Counted from the stretch's first letter, positions 1 to 8,565 are shown. The stretch is 58,021 nucleotides of DNA from Streptantibioticus rubrisoli (GCF_024436055.1 NZ_JANFNH010000047.1:1-58021), one strand, 5' to 3'. Notes: a model not told the origin generated them from the letters alone. Translations and numbers: made by a program.

Positions 1-55
1 TGGGGAAAGGAACCCCCGCCGGGGTGGGCGGACGGAAAGGAGGTGGCCGGAACCG

Positions 56-1855
56 TCAGCGGGACGCGTACAGCGCTTCGATCTCGTCCGCGAAGTCCCG
101 CAAGACAACATTCCGCTTCAGCTTCAGCGACGGCGTCAGATGCCCCGACTCCTCACTGAACTGCGTCGGCAGAACGCGGAACTTCTTGACCGCCTCCGCA
201 TGGGAGACCGCCGCGTTGCCGTCGTCGACGGCCTGCTGCACCTCCGCCAACAGCTCGGGATCCGAACGCAGTTCGGCCACGGGCGTGTCCGCCGACTTGC
301 CGTGTTGCTCGGCCCAGCGGGGCAGGAACTCCTCGTCCAGCGTGATCAACGCTCCGACGAACGGCCGACCGTCTCCGACCACCATGCACTCGGCGATCAG
401 CGCGTGCGCCCGGATGCGATCCTCGATCACCGCGGGAGCGACGTTCTTGCCGCCAGCGGTGACGATGATCTCCTTCTTGCGCCCGGTGATCGTCAGATAG
501 CCGTCCTCGTCCAGGGTTCCTATGTCCCCGGTGTGGAACCAGCCGTCCTCCAGCGCCTCGGCGGTGGCCCGCTCGTTGTTCCAGTAGCCGGTGAACAGGT
601 GCTCACCGTGCAGCAGAACCTCGCCGTCGTCGGCGATCCGCACCACGCTGCCCGGCAGCGGCTGGCCGACGGTACCGATCTTGGTGCGGTCCCACGGGTT
701 GAACGCGGTCGCGGCGCAGGACTCGGTGAGCCCGTACCCCTCCAGCACGGTGAAGCCGATGCCCCGGTAGAAGTGACCGAGCCGCTCGCCCAGCGGTGCC
801 CCGCCGGAGATGGCGTGGGTGGCCCGGCCACCCAGCACGTTCCGCAGCTTGCCGTACACCAGCCGGTCGAAGACCTTGTGCCGCAGCCGCAGCGGGAAAC
901 CGGGACCGCCCGGGGTGTCCAGCGCCTTGCTGTACTCGATGGCGGTGTCGGCCGCCTTGTCGAAGATCTTCTCCTTGCCCCCGGAACCCGCCTGCGCCCG
1001 CGCCGAGTTGTAGACCTTCTCGAACACGCGCGGCACGCTCAGCACCAACGTGGGCTTGAACGAGGCGAGTTCGTCGGTGAGGTTCTTGACGTCGCTGACA
1101 TGCCCGAGCTTGATCGGCGCCATCACACACGCCACCTCGACCAGCCGCCCCAGCACATGCGCCAGCGGCAGGAACAGCAGCACCGACGACTCGCCGGTGC
1201 GGAACAGCGGCGTCAGCCGCGCCACCACGTTGCCGCACTCGGCGAAGAAGCTGCGATGGGTCAGCACACAGCCCTTGGGACGCCCGGTGGTGCCCGAGGT
1301 GTAGACGATCGTGGCGGGGGTGTCGGCGTCGGCGACCGTGCTGCGCTCCTCCACCTCCGCGTCGGACACATCGCTGCCGGACGATCCCAGGGTCTCCACC
1401 GCGCCCGCGTCGATCCGCCACAGGTGCTTCAGCCGCGGCAGCCGCTCGCGGACCGACTCCACCAACTCCTCGTGCACGGTGGTCTCGACCACGCAGGCCA
1501 CCGCGCCGGAGTCGCCGAGGATCCACTCGACCTGCTCGGCGGAGGACGTCTCGTATACCGGAACGGTGATCGCGCCCGCGCTCCAGATGGCGAAGTCCAG
1601 CAGCGTCCACTCGTACCGGGTGCGCGACATCAGGGCGACCCGGTCGCCGGGCTCGACACCGGAGGCGATCAGGCCCTTGGCCGCGGCGCGCACCTCGGCG
1701 AGGAACTGTCTGGCGGTCACGTCCTGCCAGACCCCGTCACGCTTGCGAGCCAGCACCGGGACGTCGGGATGCTGCGCGGCGTTGCGGCGGATGAGATCCG
1801 TCAGGTTGCCGTCGGCAGGGACCTCGTACAAAGCCGGAAGGCTGAACTCGCGCAA
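56..1855 (-). CDS. long-chain fatty acyl-CoA ligase (FadD15-like)
   Basis: ANL-superfamily AMP-binding enzyme expected to activate long-chain fatty acids to acyl-CoA through an acyl-adenylate. The protein is 599 aa, close to the roughly 600 aa of mycobacterial FadD15. The AMP-binding P-loop YTSGTTGRPKG is clear, followed by the GYGLTES adenine-binding motif, the YWNN segment, the GWFHTGDIG motif and the C-terminal GRKKEIIVTAGGKNV hinge. The frame stays open far upstream, but similarity begins at LREFSLPALYE. I place the start at the TTG at 1855 because a GAGGAG ribosome-binding site lies 8 nt upstream; the longer ATG at 2158 would run into the divergent neighbour. The gene is divergent from the phosphoesterase, with a 14-bp perfect palindrome between them. 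Exact substrate chain length is unknown. Confidence 0.9.
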   Translation of the reverse strand: MREFSLPALYEVPADGNLTDLIRRNAAQHPDVPVLARKRDGVWQDVTARQFLAEVRAAAKGLIASGVEPGDRVALMSRTRYEWTLLDFAIWSAGAITVPVYETSSAEQVEWILGDSGAVACVVETTVHEELVESVRERLPRLKHLWRIDAGAVETLGSSGSDVSDAEVEERSTVADADTPATIVYTSGTTGRPKGCVLTHRSFFAECGNVVARLTPLFRTGESSVLLFLPLAHVLGRLVEVACVMAPIKLGHVSDVKNLTDELASFKPTLVLSVPRVFEKVYNSARAQAGSGGKEKIFDKAADTAIEYSKALDTPGGPGFPLRLRHKVFDRLVYGKLRNVLGGRATHAISGGAPLGERLGHFYRGIGFTVLEGYGLTESCAATAFNPWDRTKIGTVGQPLPGSVVRIADDGEVLLHGEHLFTGYWNNERATAEALEDGWFHTGDIGTLDEDGYLTITGRKKEIIVTAGGKNVAPAVIEDRIRAHALIAECMVVGDGRPFVGALITLDEEFLPRWAEQHGKSADTPVAELRSDPELLAEVQQAVDDGNAAVSHAEAVKKFRVLPTQFSEESGHLTPSLKLKRNVVLRDFADEIEALYASR

Positions 1856-2156
1856 GACTGATGCTCCTCGTCGGCGCCGGCGGCGTTGTCGGCTGCGCTC
1901 GTGATCAAGAGCTGTATGGGACGGCCCGGACGTTACCCATGGGTAAAGCTTCCGGGATAGGGGTTCAGGGGCAGATGTTCGCTGTGTCACACCGCTCTCG
2001 ATCGTCGTGGCACCCGCCACCGGTCTGTCCGTCCCGCCGCCCGGACGCGGCCGCAGCGGTGCTCCGGGCACCCTATTGCAGAGGTCCGGTGACCCGCAGG
2101 TAACCACCGGTCCACCGGGGCGTTCGCCTCTTGCCGGGCCCGTTAAGGTGAGCGGC
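1856..2156. other. divergent intergenic region, fadD15-like / phosphoesterase
   Basis: About 300 bp without a supported gene. It holds the RBS and leader of the acyl-CoA ligase, a perfect 14-bp palindrome at 1933-1946, and a TAAGGT -10 box at 2144-2149 facing the phosphoesterase. Open frames crossing it show no recognisable protein. Confidence 0.6.
1933..1946. promoter_or_regulatory. perfect palindrome, candidate operator upstream of the acyl-CoA ligase
   Basis: TTACCCATGGGTAA is its own reverse complement. It sits about 78 bp upstream of the chosen ligase start and overlaps a TANNNT-like hexamer (TAACGT on the minus strand). The even-centred symmetry suits a dimeric repressor. The regulator is not identifiable from the window; it does not fit the 13-bp odd-centred BldD box. 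Confidence 0.4.
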
Positions 2157-2918
2157 ATGCGGGTCCATGTGGTGAGCGATGTCCACGGCGCCGTCGAGCC
2201 CCTCGCCAGGGCGGGAGACGGTGCGGACGCCCTGGTGTGCCTCGGCGACCTGATCCTCTTCCTCGACTACGCCGACCACTCGCGCGGGATCTTCCCCGAG
2301 CTGTTCGGCACCGAGAACGCCGACCGCATCGTGCAGTTGCGCACCGCCCGCCGCTTCGAGGAGGCCCGCGCCCTGTCCCGCAGGCTGTGGGACGGCATCG
2401 ACCGCGCCGCCGCCGTGGAGCGCGCCGTGCGCAAGCAGTACGCCGAGATGTTCGGGGTGCTGCCCACGCCGACGTACGCGACCTACGGAAACGTCGACAT
2501 GCCCGATCTGTGGCCGGAGTTCGCCCGCCCCGGCACCACCGTGCTGGACGGGACGACGGCCGAGATCGGCGGCCGGGTCTTCGGCTTCGTCGGCGGGGGA
2601 CTGCGCACCCCGATGCGCACCCCGTACGAGATCGACGACGAGACCTACGCGGCCAAGGTCGCCGCGCTCGGACCGGTCGACGTGCTCTGCTCGCACATCC
2701 CGCCCGCCGTGCCGGAGTTGTGCTACGACACCGTCGCCCGCCGCTTCGAGCGCGGCAGCCAGGCCCTGCTGGACGCCATCCACACGGTGCGCCCGAGGTA
2801 CGCGCTGTTCGGCCACGTCCACCAGCCGCTGGTGCGGCGGATGCGGATAGGCACCACCGAGTGCGTCAACGTCGGCCATTTCAACGCCACCCACGCCCCC
2901 TACGTCCTGCAGTGGTGA
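2157..2918 (+). CDS. calcineurin-like metallophosphoesterase
   Basis: 253-aa protein of the calcineurin-like phosphoesterase superfamily, a di-metal hydrolase of phosphomono- or phosphodiesters. Metal-ligand motifs appear in family order: SDVHG near residue 8, CLGDL near residue 29, a GNVD motif near residue 114, SHIPP around residue 182, and GHVHQP near residue 221. The start is the ATG at 2157, where the homologous reading (MRVHVVSDVHG) begins. A TAAGGT -10 box ends 7 nt before it and there is no RBS, so the mRNA is probably leaderless. The substrate is unknown. It lies between the acyl-CoA ligase and the SRPBCC gene, an order I recall from Streptomyces. Confidence 0.85.
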   Translation: MRVHVVSDVHGAVEPLARAGDGADALVCLGDLILFLDYADHSRGIFPELFGTENADRIVQLRTARRFEEARALSRRLWDGIDRAAAVERAVRKQYAEMFGVLPTPTYATYGNVDMPDLWPEFARPGTTVLDGTTAEIGGRVFGFVGGGLRTPMRTPYEIDDETYAAKVAALGPVDVLCSHIPPAVPELCYDTVARRFERGSQALLDAIHTVRPRYALFGHVHQPLVRRMRIGTTECVNVGHFNATHAPYVLQW

Positions 2919-2962
2919 CCGAGGACGACCGAGGCGCTACCCACCGCCGGAGCCACCCGCGA

Positions 2963-2968
2963 TAACCT
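2963..2968 (+). promoter_or_regulatory. candidate -10 box for the SRPBCC gene
   Basis: TAACCT fits the actinobacterial TANNNT -10 pattern and would give a leader of about 80 nt before the start at 3055. I see no clear -35 match. Confidence 0.35.
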
Positions 2969-3054
2969 GACGCACCAGAAAACCTCCAGGCGCGGCGCCG
3001 ACGGCCGCCGGGTGCCTGGGAAGACCGACGCGAAGTCCCGGAGGGGCCACGGCG

Positions 3055-3495
3055 ATGGCGGAACACACCAGCTCTAGCATCACCATCGAGGCGGCCCCGG
3101 CCGACGTGATGAAGGTGATCTCTGACTTCGAGCGGTACCCGGAGTGGACCGGCGAGGTCAAGGAGGCCGAGATCCTCGCCAAGGACGACGAGGGCCGCGC
3201 GGAGCGGGTCCGGCTGGTGCTCGACGCCGGGGCGATCAAGGACGACCACACCCTGAAGTACACCTGGGGCGGCCCGAACCAGGTCAGCTGGTCGCTGGTG
3301 AAGTCGCAGATGCTGCGCGCCCTCGACGGCTCCTACACGCTGACCCCGCTCGCCGACGGCAAGCGCACCGAGGTCACCTACCAGCTCACCGTCGACGTGA
3401 AGATCCCCATGCTCGGCATGATCAAGCGCAAGGCGGAGAAGGTCATCATCGACCGCGCCCTGGACGGGCTGAAGAAGCGCGTGGAGCAGGGCTGA
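3055..3495 (+). CDS. SRPBCC family protein (polyketide cyclase/START-like fold)
   Basis: 146-aa single-domain helix-grip protein that binds a hydrophobic ligand in related families. The opening SSITIEAAPADVMKVISDFE and the segment FERYPEWTGEVKEAEIL are typical of the actinobacterial family that includes M. tuberculosis TB16.3 (Rv2185c). There is no signal peptide or membrane segment. The start is the ATG at 3055 with a GGAGGGG RBS upstream. The stop lies 5 nt before the next gene, so the two are likely co-transcribed and translationally close. The same SRPBCC / ArsA-like pair occurs next to fadD15 in mycobacteria, which suggests a shared but unknown function. Confidence 0.85.
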   Translation: MAEHTSSSITIEAAPADVMKVISDFERYPEWTGEVKEAEILAKDDEGRAERVRLVLDAGAIKDDHTLKYTWGGPNQVSWSLVKSQMLRALDGSYTLTPLADGKRTEVTYQLTVDVKIPMLGMIKRKAEKVIIDRALDGLKKRVEQG

Positions 3496-3500
3496 GCGCG

Positions 3501-4652
3501 GTGCGTACCGTCCTGGTCACCGGTCCCGGCGGCGCGGGGAGCAGCACCGTCGCCGCGGCCACCGCGCTGGCCGCCGCCCGCGCCGGTGCCCGTGCCCTGC
3601 TGGTCACCGCCGACCCGCCGCCCGGCCTCACCGCGCCCCAGACGCCCGGGCTGACCGTACGCACCCTCGACGCCGCGTGCCTCTTCCAGGACCGGGCCGC
3701 CGAACTCCAGCAGCGGCTGTCCACCGTCCTCGAACTGCTCGGCGCAAGCCCGCTGGACCCCGAGGAGTTCACCGAGCTGCCCGGCTCCCGGGAGTTCGCG
3801 CTGCTGCACGCGCTCGGCCGGACGGACGGCCATGACGTGCTGGTGGCCGATCTGCCGCCGGTAGGCAGCGCCATCCGGCTGCTGGCGCTGCCCGAGCAAC
3901 TCCGCCGCTACCTGGGCAGACTGCTGCCGCCGGAGCGGCAGGCCGCCCGCGCGCTGCGCCCGATGCTCGCCCAGCTCGCCGGGGTGCCGATGCCCGCGGA
4001 GTGGCTGTACGAGACGGCGGCCCGCTGGGAGACCGAACTCGCCGCGGTCAGCGCGGTGATCGCCTCCGCCGCCACCACGGTCCGGCTGGTCGTCGAGCCG
4101 GGCCCGCGGGCCGCCGCGGCCATACGCACCGCCCGCACCGGACTCGCCCTGTTCGGGCACCGGGTGGAGTCGCTGACGGCCAACCGGCTGCTGCCGACCG
4201 GCTCCGCGGACCCCTTCCTGGCCGGGCTGTCCGGACAGCAGCAGAAGTATCTCAAGGCGCTGCACGAGGAGTTCGGCGCCGACGGCGTGCCGGTGCGCGA
4301 ACTGCCCCACCTGGGCCGCGATCCGTACGGCCCCGACGAACTCGCGGCGCTCGGCGGGCCGGAGCTGGCCGTCGAGCCGCTGCCCGACACACCGGCCGGG
4401 GAACCGTGGAGCGTCGAGGACCGGCTGGCGGCGGACGGCCACCTGCTGTGGCGGCTGCCGCTGCCCGGCGCCACCCGGGAGACCCTCGACCTGGTGCGGC
4501 GGGGGGACGAAGTCGTGGTCGACGCAGGGGAGTTCCGGCGCATCATGCCGCTGCCGTCCGCGCTGCGCCGCTGCACCGTGACCGGGGCCGCGCTGCGCGA
4601 CGGTGTGCTGCGGGTACGTTTCGCACCTGACCCGGCGCTGTGGCCCCAGTGA
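3501..4652 (+). CDS. ArsA/MinD-like ATPase-related protein with a degenerate P-loop
   Basis: 383-aa protein resembling the ArsA/Get3 anion-pump ATPase family. The N-terminus VRTVLVTGPGGAGSST sits where the deviant Walker A motif GKGGVGKT(T/S) should be. Here the signature lysine (position 9) is Pro and the P-loop lysine (position 14) is Ser. Further family-like features are the LLVTADPP strand and a C-terminal hydrophobic segment FRRIMPLPSALRRC resembling the ArsA C-terminal beta domain. ATP hydrolysis is therefore doubtful. The start is the GTG at 3501, the first residue of the conserved reading; the longer frame overlaps the SRPBCC gene. It follows that gene after 5 nt, so it is in the same operon. 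Function unknown. Confidence 0.75.
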   Translation: MRTVLVTGPGGAGSSTVAAATALAAARAGARALLVTADPPPGLTAPQTPGLTVRTLDAACLFQDRAAELQQRLSTVLELLGASPLDPEEFTELPGSREFALLHALGRTDGHDVLVADLPPVGSAIRLLALPEQLRRYLGRLLPPERQAARALRPMLAQLAGVPMPAEWLYETAARWETELAAVSAVIASAATTVRLVVEPGPRAAAAIRTARTGLALFGHRVESLTANRLLPTGSADPFLAGLSGQQQKYLKALHEEFGADGVPVRELPHLGRDPYGPDELAALGGPELAVEPLPDTPAGEPWSVEDRLAADGHLLWRLPLPGATRETLDLVRRGDEVVVDAGEFRRIMPLPSALRRCTVTGAALRDGVLRVRFAPDPALWPQ

Positions 4653-4785
4653 ATTCGCCGCATCCGCCGGGCTAACGTTGGATGGGTCACGATGACCAAC
4701 CCCGGATTCGCCACAGTGGTGCAGAACACACCATTGAGTACAAGTGGTGAACCGATCCGCCTCGGAACGCCGTGAGGAGTCCGCG

Positions 4786-5187
4786 ATGAGCGAAGGCCAG
4801 GACCGCCAGCACACCGGCGCCGACGCGTGGGCCACGGCCTGCGCCGAGGACCTCGCCGAGGAGCGGGCCCGCCGCCGTGCGCAGGCCGGTCACCGTCCCG
4901 GCAGCGCGGCGGACGAACTGCGCAAGCTGGCCGAGGCGGTCGCCGACAAGGTGGCCGAACTCCGTTCCCCCGCCGCCGAGTTGGCCGCGCAGACGGTGAT
5001 CTCGCAGGTGCGCGCGGCAGTCGGCCCGATCCGTGAGCGCAACCCCGACGTCTTCGAGCACCTGGCCGCCGCCGGATCCGAGCTGCTGGCCGCCTACCGG
5101 GCCGCGGTGTCCGGCCAGGAGAGCCGCTGGACCCAGGGCGTCGGTAACGATCAGCCTTCAGGAAGTGAACACATCGACCTCGATTGA
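4786..5187 (+). CDS. DUF5304-type protein (SCO2127-like)
   Basis: 133-aa, charged, Ala/Glu/Arg-rich, probably cytoplasmic protein without signal peptide or membrane segment. The central part (DELRKLAEAVADKVAELR) is likely helical. By position directly upstream of glucokinase it corresponds to S. coelicolor SCO2127, which has been reported to influence glucose effects and development; its mechanism is not established. The start is the ATG at 4786, with GAGGAG at 4774-4779 and a 6-nt spacer. An in-frame GTG 42 nt upstream has no RBS. It ends 56 nt before glkA, which has its own RBS. Confidence 0.75.
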   Translation: MSEGQDRQHTGADAWATACAEDLAEERARRRAQAGHRPGSAADELRKLAEAVADKVAELRSPAAELAAQTVISQVRAAVGPIRERNPDVFEHLAAAGSELLAAYRAAVSGQESRWTQGVGNDQPSGSEHIDLD

Positions 5188-5243
5188 GTCCTCCTCGGGT
5201 ACGGTTGCCTTAAGCGGGGTTCGACCAAAACTCTGAGGGACAC

Positions 5244-6185
5244 ATGGGACTCACCATCGGCGTCGACATCGGCGGCACCAAGATCGCGGCCGGAGTGGTC
5301 GACGAGGAGGGCACGATCCTCGAAACCTGCAAGGTGCCGACCCCGCCGACCCCCGAAGGCGTCATCGACGCCATCGCGGACGCGGTACGCACGGTCAGCG
5401 CCTCCCACCGGATCGACGCCGTCGGCATCGGCGCCGCGGGTTACGTGGACGACAAACGCGCCACCGTGCTGTTCGCGCCGAACATCAACTGGCGCCACGA
5501 GACGCTCAAGGACAAGGTCGAGCAGCGGGTCGGCCTGCCCGTCGTGGTGGAGAACGACGCCAACGCGGCGGCCTGGGGCGAGTACCGGTTCGGCGCCGGC
5601 CAGGGCCATGACGACGTCGTCTGCATCACCCTGGGCACCGGCCTGGGCGGCGGCATCATCATCGGCGGCAAGCTGCACCGCGGCCGGTTCGGCGTCGCGG
5701 GCGAGTTCGGCCACCTCCGGGTGGTGCCGGACGGCCTGCTGTGCGGATGCGGCAGCCAGGGCTGCTGGGAGCAGTACGCCTCCGGACGCGCCCTGGTGCG
5801 CTACGCCCGGCAGCGTGCCGCGGCCACGCCGGAGAACGCGGTGATCCTGCTGGGCCTGGGCGACGGCACCGTCGAGTCCATCGAGGGCAAGCACATCAGC
5901 GAGGCCGCCAGGAAGGGCGACCCGGTGGCCGTCGACTCCTTCCGGGAGCTGGCCCGCTGGGCCGGAGCCGGACTCGCCGACCTGGCCTCCCTCTTCGATC
6001 CCTCGGCGTTCATCGTCGGCGGTGGGGTCTCCGACGAGGGCGACCTGGTGCTGGAACCGATCCGCAAGTCGTTCCGCCGCTGGCTGGTGGGCGGCCAGTG
6101 GCGGCCGCACGCCCAGGTGCTCGCCGCCCAGCTCGGCGGCGAGGCGGGGCTGGTCGGCGCGGCCGACCTGGCACGCCAGGGCTGA
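5244..6185 (+). CDS. glkA: ROK-family glucokinase
   Basis: 313-aa ROK-family ATP-dependent glucokinase, forming glucose 6-phosphate for glycolysis. In Streptomyces this enzyme also has a role in carbon catabolite repression. The phosphate-1 motif DIGGTK is at residues 8-13, the catalytic aspartate is in NDAN near residue 105, and TLGTGLGG is near 129. The zinc site is complete: His157 in GEFGHL plus Cys167, Cys169 and Cys174 of the CGCGSQGC motif that defines the ROK family. Length and motifs match Streptomyces GlkA. The start is the ATG at 5244 with a GAGGGAC RBS. It is followed after 16 nt by the EEP-family gene. Confidence 0.96.
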   Translation: MGLTIGVDIGGTKIAAGVVDEEGTILETCKVPTPPTPEGVIDAIADAVRTVSASHRIDAVGIGAAGYVDDKRATVLFAPNINWRHETLKDKVEQRVGLPVVVENDANAAAWGEYRFGAGQGHDDVVCITLGTGLGGGIIIGGKLHRGRFGVAGEFGHLRVVPDGLLCGCGSQGCWEQYASGRALVRYARQRAAATPENAVILLGLGDGTVESIEGKHISEAARKGDPVAVDSFRELARWAGAGLADLASLFDPSAFIVGGGVSDEGDLVLEPIRKSFRRWLVGGQWRPHAQVLAAQLGGEAGLVGAADLARQG

Positions 6186-6201
6186 CCGGGCAGGAGCCAC
6201 C

Positions 6202-6957
6202 GTGGGCACAGTGGACCAGCTGCCGAACTCCCGTACCGAACCGGACGGCTCGGCGGTCGTCCGGGTGCTCAGCTACAACGTGCGCTCCATGCGGGATGAC
6301 CGGGCGGCGCTGGCCCGGGTGATCCGGGCCTGCGCCCCCGACGTGGTCTGCGTCCAGGAGGCGCCGCGGTTCTTCCGGTGGCGCAAGCACGCGGCGTGGC
6401 TGGCCCGCGAGTCAGGGCTGGTCACGGTCACCGGTGGGGCCACCGCCGCGGGCCCGATGATCCTGGCCAACCTGCGCGCCCATGTGGAGCGCACCGAGGA
6501 CCTGTTGCTGCCCCGCACCCCCGGCCTGCACCAGCGCGGCTTCGCCACCGCCGTGCTGCGGTTCGGTGCCGCGCGGCTGGCGGTGATCAGCTGCCATCTG
6601 AGCGTCAACCCCGTTGAGCGCTACACGCAGGCGGGTTTGCTGCTCGACCGGGTCGCCACCGTCGGCGAGCCGCACACGGTGGTCGGCGGCGACTTCAACG
6701 ACCACCCCGACGGGAGGGCGTTCACCCGTATCGCCAGCGAGCTCCAGGACGGCTGGGCGGTACGGCCGTGGGGCGGGGAGCACACCTCCCGCCCTGGCGA
6801 TCCGTATCAGCGGCTCGACGCGATCTTCGCCACCAAGGGGGTGGAGTTCCTGGGGTGCGGCGTCCCCGAGAAGCTCTCGGGTGTGTGGGCGGAGGACCTG
6901 GTGGCCGCCACGGATCACCTGCCGGTGCTGGCGGCCGTGCGCATTCCCGCGGGGTGA
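6202..6957 (+). CDS. endonuclease/exonuclease/phosphatase (EEP) family protein
   Basis: 251-aa protein of the EEP superfamily (DNase I, AP endonuclease and inositol phosphatase fold). Catalytic motifs appear in order: LSYNVRS (Asn26), CVQEAP (Glu53), GGDFNDHPDG in the C-terminal half, and ATDHLPV (Asp-His pair) near residue 238. There is no signal peptide, so it is probably cytoplasmic. The start is the GTG at 6202 because GGAG lies 5 nt upstream; longer in-frame starts lie inside glkA. It sits 16 nt after glkA and is probably co-transcribed. The motifs cannot tell whether it cleaves nucleic acid or a phosphodiester. Confidence 0.85.
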   Translation: MGTVDQLPNSRTEPDGSAVVRVLSYNVRSMRDDRAALARVIRACAPDVVCVQEAPRFFRWRKHAAWLARESGLVTVTGGATAAGPMILANLRAHVERTEDLLLPRTPGLHQRGFATAVLRFGAARLAVISCHLSVNPVERYTQAGLLLDRVATVGEPHTVVGGDFNDHPDGRAFTRIASELQDGWAVRPWGGEHTSRPGDPYQRLDAIFATKGVEFLGCGVPEKLSGVWAEDLVAATDHLPVLAAVRIPAG

Positions 6958-7023
6958 GGCTGGCGCCCGCGCTCACGGTGGCTTCCGCCGCTGGGGTCGC
7001 CCGCCGCCGCGGAGGTCCTCATT

Positions 7024-7048
7024 CCGGGGGCAGGCCCCGAACCCCCGG
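7024..7048. terminator. convergent terminator-like hairpin
   Basis: CCGGGGG (7024-7030) pairs with CCCCCGG (7042-7048) between two convergent genes. There is no T-run, which is common for Streptomyces terminators. Confidence 0.5.
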
Positions 7049-7573
7049 CTAGACCACCGCGCCGCCGTGGGGGTCGTCGTCCTCCTCGCGGCCCTTCATC
7101 CGGGCCACCAGTGTGGTGAAGCCGCCAAGGAAGCCGCCGATCCCCAGCACCATCGCCCACCAGGTCAGCGGCTCCTGGAACAGCACGAACCCCAGCACCA
7201 GCAGCGGCCCGCCGAGCACCGCGATCCAGGCGAACTTGGTGGTCACGTCGGCGGGCGGCAGCGGCGGCGGTTCCGGCGGCACGAAGTGCCCCTCGTCCTC
7301 GTCGTCGGTGAGCTCGTAGTCCCGCGGCCCGGGCCGCGGTGTTGCCCGTATGACGAACTCCCGCGGCACCTCCGGAACGCCCTTGTTGGTCGCCGCCTCG
7401 TGCTCGCCCTCGGCGTCGGGCCAGCCCTCGGGCAGCTCCGGCTCCTCGCCGTACCCCGCGACGATCTGCGCCCAGGCCGCCTCCTCGTCCAGCGGCGCCC
7501 CCGCACCGCCCGCCGGGTCGCGCGGCTCCGTGCCGTCCGTGCCGTCCTGTGGCGGCTCGTCACGCTCCGCCAC
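7049..7573 (-). CDS. hypothetical two-TM membrane protein with acidic N-terminus
   Basis: 174-aa protein of unknown function. Residues 1-110 are acidic and proline-rich, with a segment DYELTDDEDEGHFVPPEPPP. Two membrane segments follow at about 114-132 and 137-157, then a short charged tail ending in acidic residues. The start ATG at 7573 overlaps the end of the alpha/beta hydrolase gene by 14 nt, so translation is probably coupled. A similar small protein follows the same hydrolase in other Streptomyces, as far as I recall. No enzymatic motif is visible; a scaffold or accessory role is possible. Confidence 0.8.
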   Translation of the reverse strand: MAERDEPPQDGTDGTEPRDPAGGAGAPLDEEAAWAQIVAGYGEEPELPEGWPDAEGEHEAATNKGVPEVPREFVIRATPRPGPRDYELTDDEDEGHFVPPEPPPLPPADVTTKFAWIAVLGGPLLVLGFVLFQEPLTWWAMVLGIGGFLGGFTTLVARMKGREEDDDPHGGAVV

Positions 7574-8345
7574 TGGCCACCTCGACTTCCCCGTCGGGTC
7601 CGGACGCCAACCGCCGCACGAACTCGTGGCTGGCCCGGAAGACCCGCTCGGCGTCGTGGTCCAGCGGCACCACGTGGTAGCTGCGCTCCAGGATCGTACG
7701 GGTCAGATCCGCGGACCCGATCCGACGCTCCACCAGGTCCCCGTTCGCCGGGTGCACCACATGGTCCACCCGGCTGTTGAACAGCAGCACGGGCTGCGTC
7801 ACCTTCGGCAGATCCGCCTGCACGATCCGCCAGAACCTCGACAACGAGTGCACCGCGTGCAGCGGGGTGCGGTCGTAACCGAGCTCCACGCTGCCCTCCT
7901 TCGCGATGTCGTTGGCGATGCCCTTCACCGACGGTACGAAGTGCCGGGCCACCGGCACCAGCCGCAACCGCCCGCTGTCCGCCCGCACCGACGGGTTGAC
8001 CAGTACGATCCCACTGATCGCCGGACCGTGCTCGGCGGCCAGATGGATGGTGAGCGCACCGCCCATCGACAGCCCGAAGACGAACACCCGCGAACAGCGC
8101 TCGCGCAGCGCCCGCAGCTCCCGGTCGACCTCCGCGTACCAGTCCTGCCAGCCGGTGACCCGCAGGTCCTGCCAGCGGGTGCCGTGCCCGGGAAGCAGCG
8201 GCAGCGACACGGTCAGACCGCGCTCGGCGAGGTACTCCGCCCAGGGGCGCAGGGACTGCGGGGAGCCGGTGAAGCCGTGGCACAACAGCACACCTGTCTG
8301 TCCGCCGTCATGGCGGTACGGTTCGGCTCCGGGCATGAGCGGCAC
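7560..8345 (-). CDS. alpha/beta hydrolase (carboxylesterase-like)
   Basis: 261-aa alpha/beta-hydrolase, related to Est30-type carboxylesterases and monoacylglycerol lipases. The oxyanion segment LLCHGFTGSP is near residue 21 and the nucleophile elbow GLSMGG has Ser93. A late aspartate in NSRVDHVVHP and a histidine in VPLDHDAERV complete the triad. There is no signal peptide, so it acts inside the cell, probably on short or medium acyl esters or lipids. I choose the GTG at 8345 because AGGAG lies 7 nt upstream; ATGs at 8363 and 8507 lack an RBS. It is followed by a coupled membrane protein gene and is divergent from the PlsC-type acyltransferase. Confidence 0.85.
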   Translation of the reverse strand: MPLMPGAEPYRHDGGQTGVLLCHGFTGSPQSLRPWAEYLAERGLTVSLPLLPGHGTRWQDLRVTGWQDWYAEVDRELRALRERCSRVFVFGLSMGGALTIHLAAEHGPAISGIVLVNPSVRADSGRLRLVPVARHFVPSVKGIANDIAKEGSVELGYDRTPLHAVHSLSRFWRIVQADLPKVTQPVLLFNSRVDHVVHPANGDLVERRIGSADLTRTILERSYHVVPLDHDAERVFRASHEFVRRLASGPDGEVEVASGGA

Positions 8346-8532
8346 CGTGGGTCTCCTGTTCATGAGCGCGATCCGCGGGGTCGGTCGGTACCGGTACGGC
8401 GGCGCTGACGCGCTGACGGCACACAGCACGGACAGGTACCTCACAGTACGCGGCCGACCGGGCGGCTGGAAGGTCGAACCGTCCCGCCCTGTGGCCGTGG
8501 TGGCCACCTGCGGTGGCTCCGTTCCGGCAGGT

Positions 8533-8558
8533 TAAGGTCTACCGTCGCCTACAGGAGG
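8533..8558 (+). promoter_or_regulatory. -10 box and strong RBS of the acyltransferase gene
   Basis: TAAGGT at 8533-8538 fits the -10 pattern. AGGAGG at 8553-8558 is an almost perfect Shine-Dalgarno site 7 nt before the TTG at 8566 and decides that start. Confidence 0.55.
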
Positions 8559-8565
8559 TCCTCGG

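Noticed and set aside
140-1861. 573-codon plus-strand frame antisense to the acyl-CoA ligase
   Set aside because: Long open antisense frames are a side effect of high GC. The minus-strand protein has all ANL motifs and the antisense product has none.
1933-1946. BldD box
   Set aside because: The palindrome is even-centred and 14 bp, while the BldD box is 13 bp with a single central A/T.
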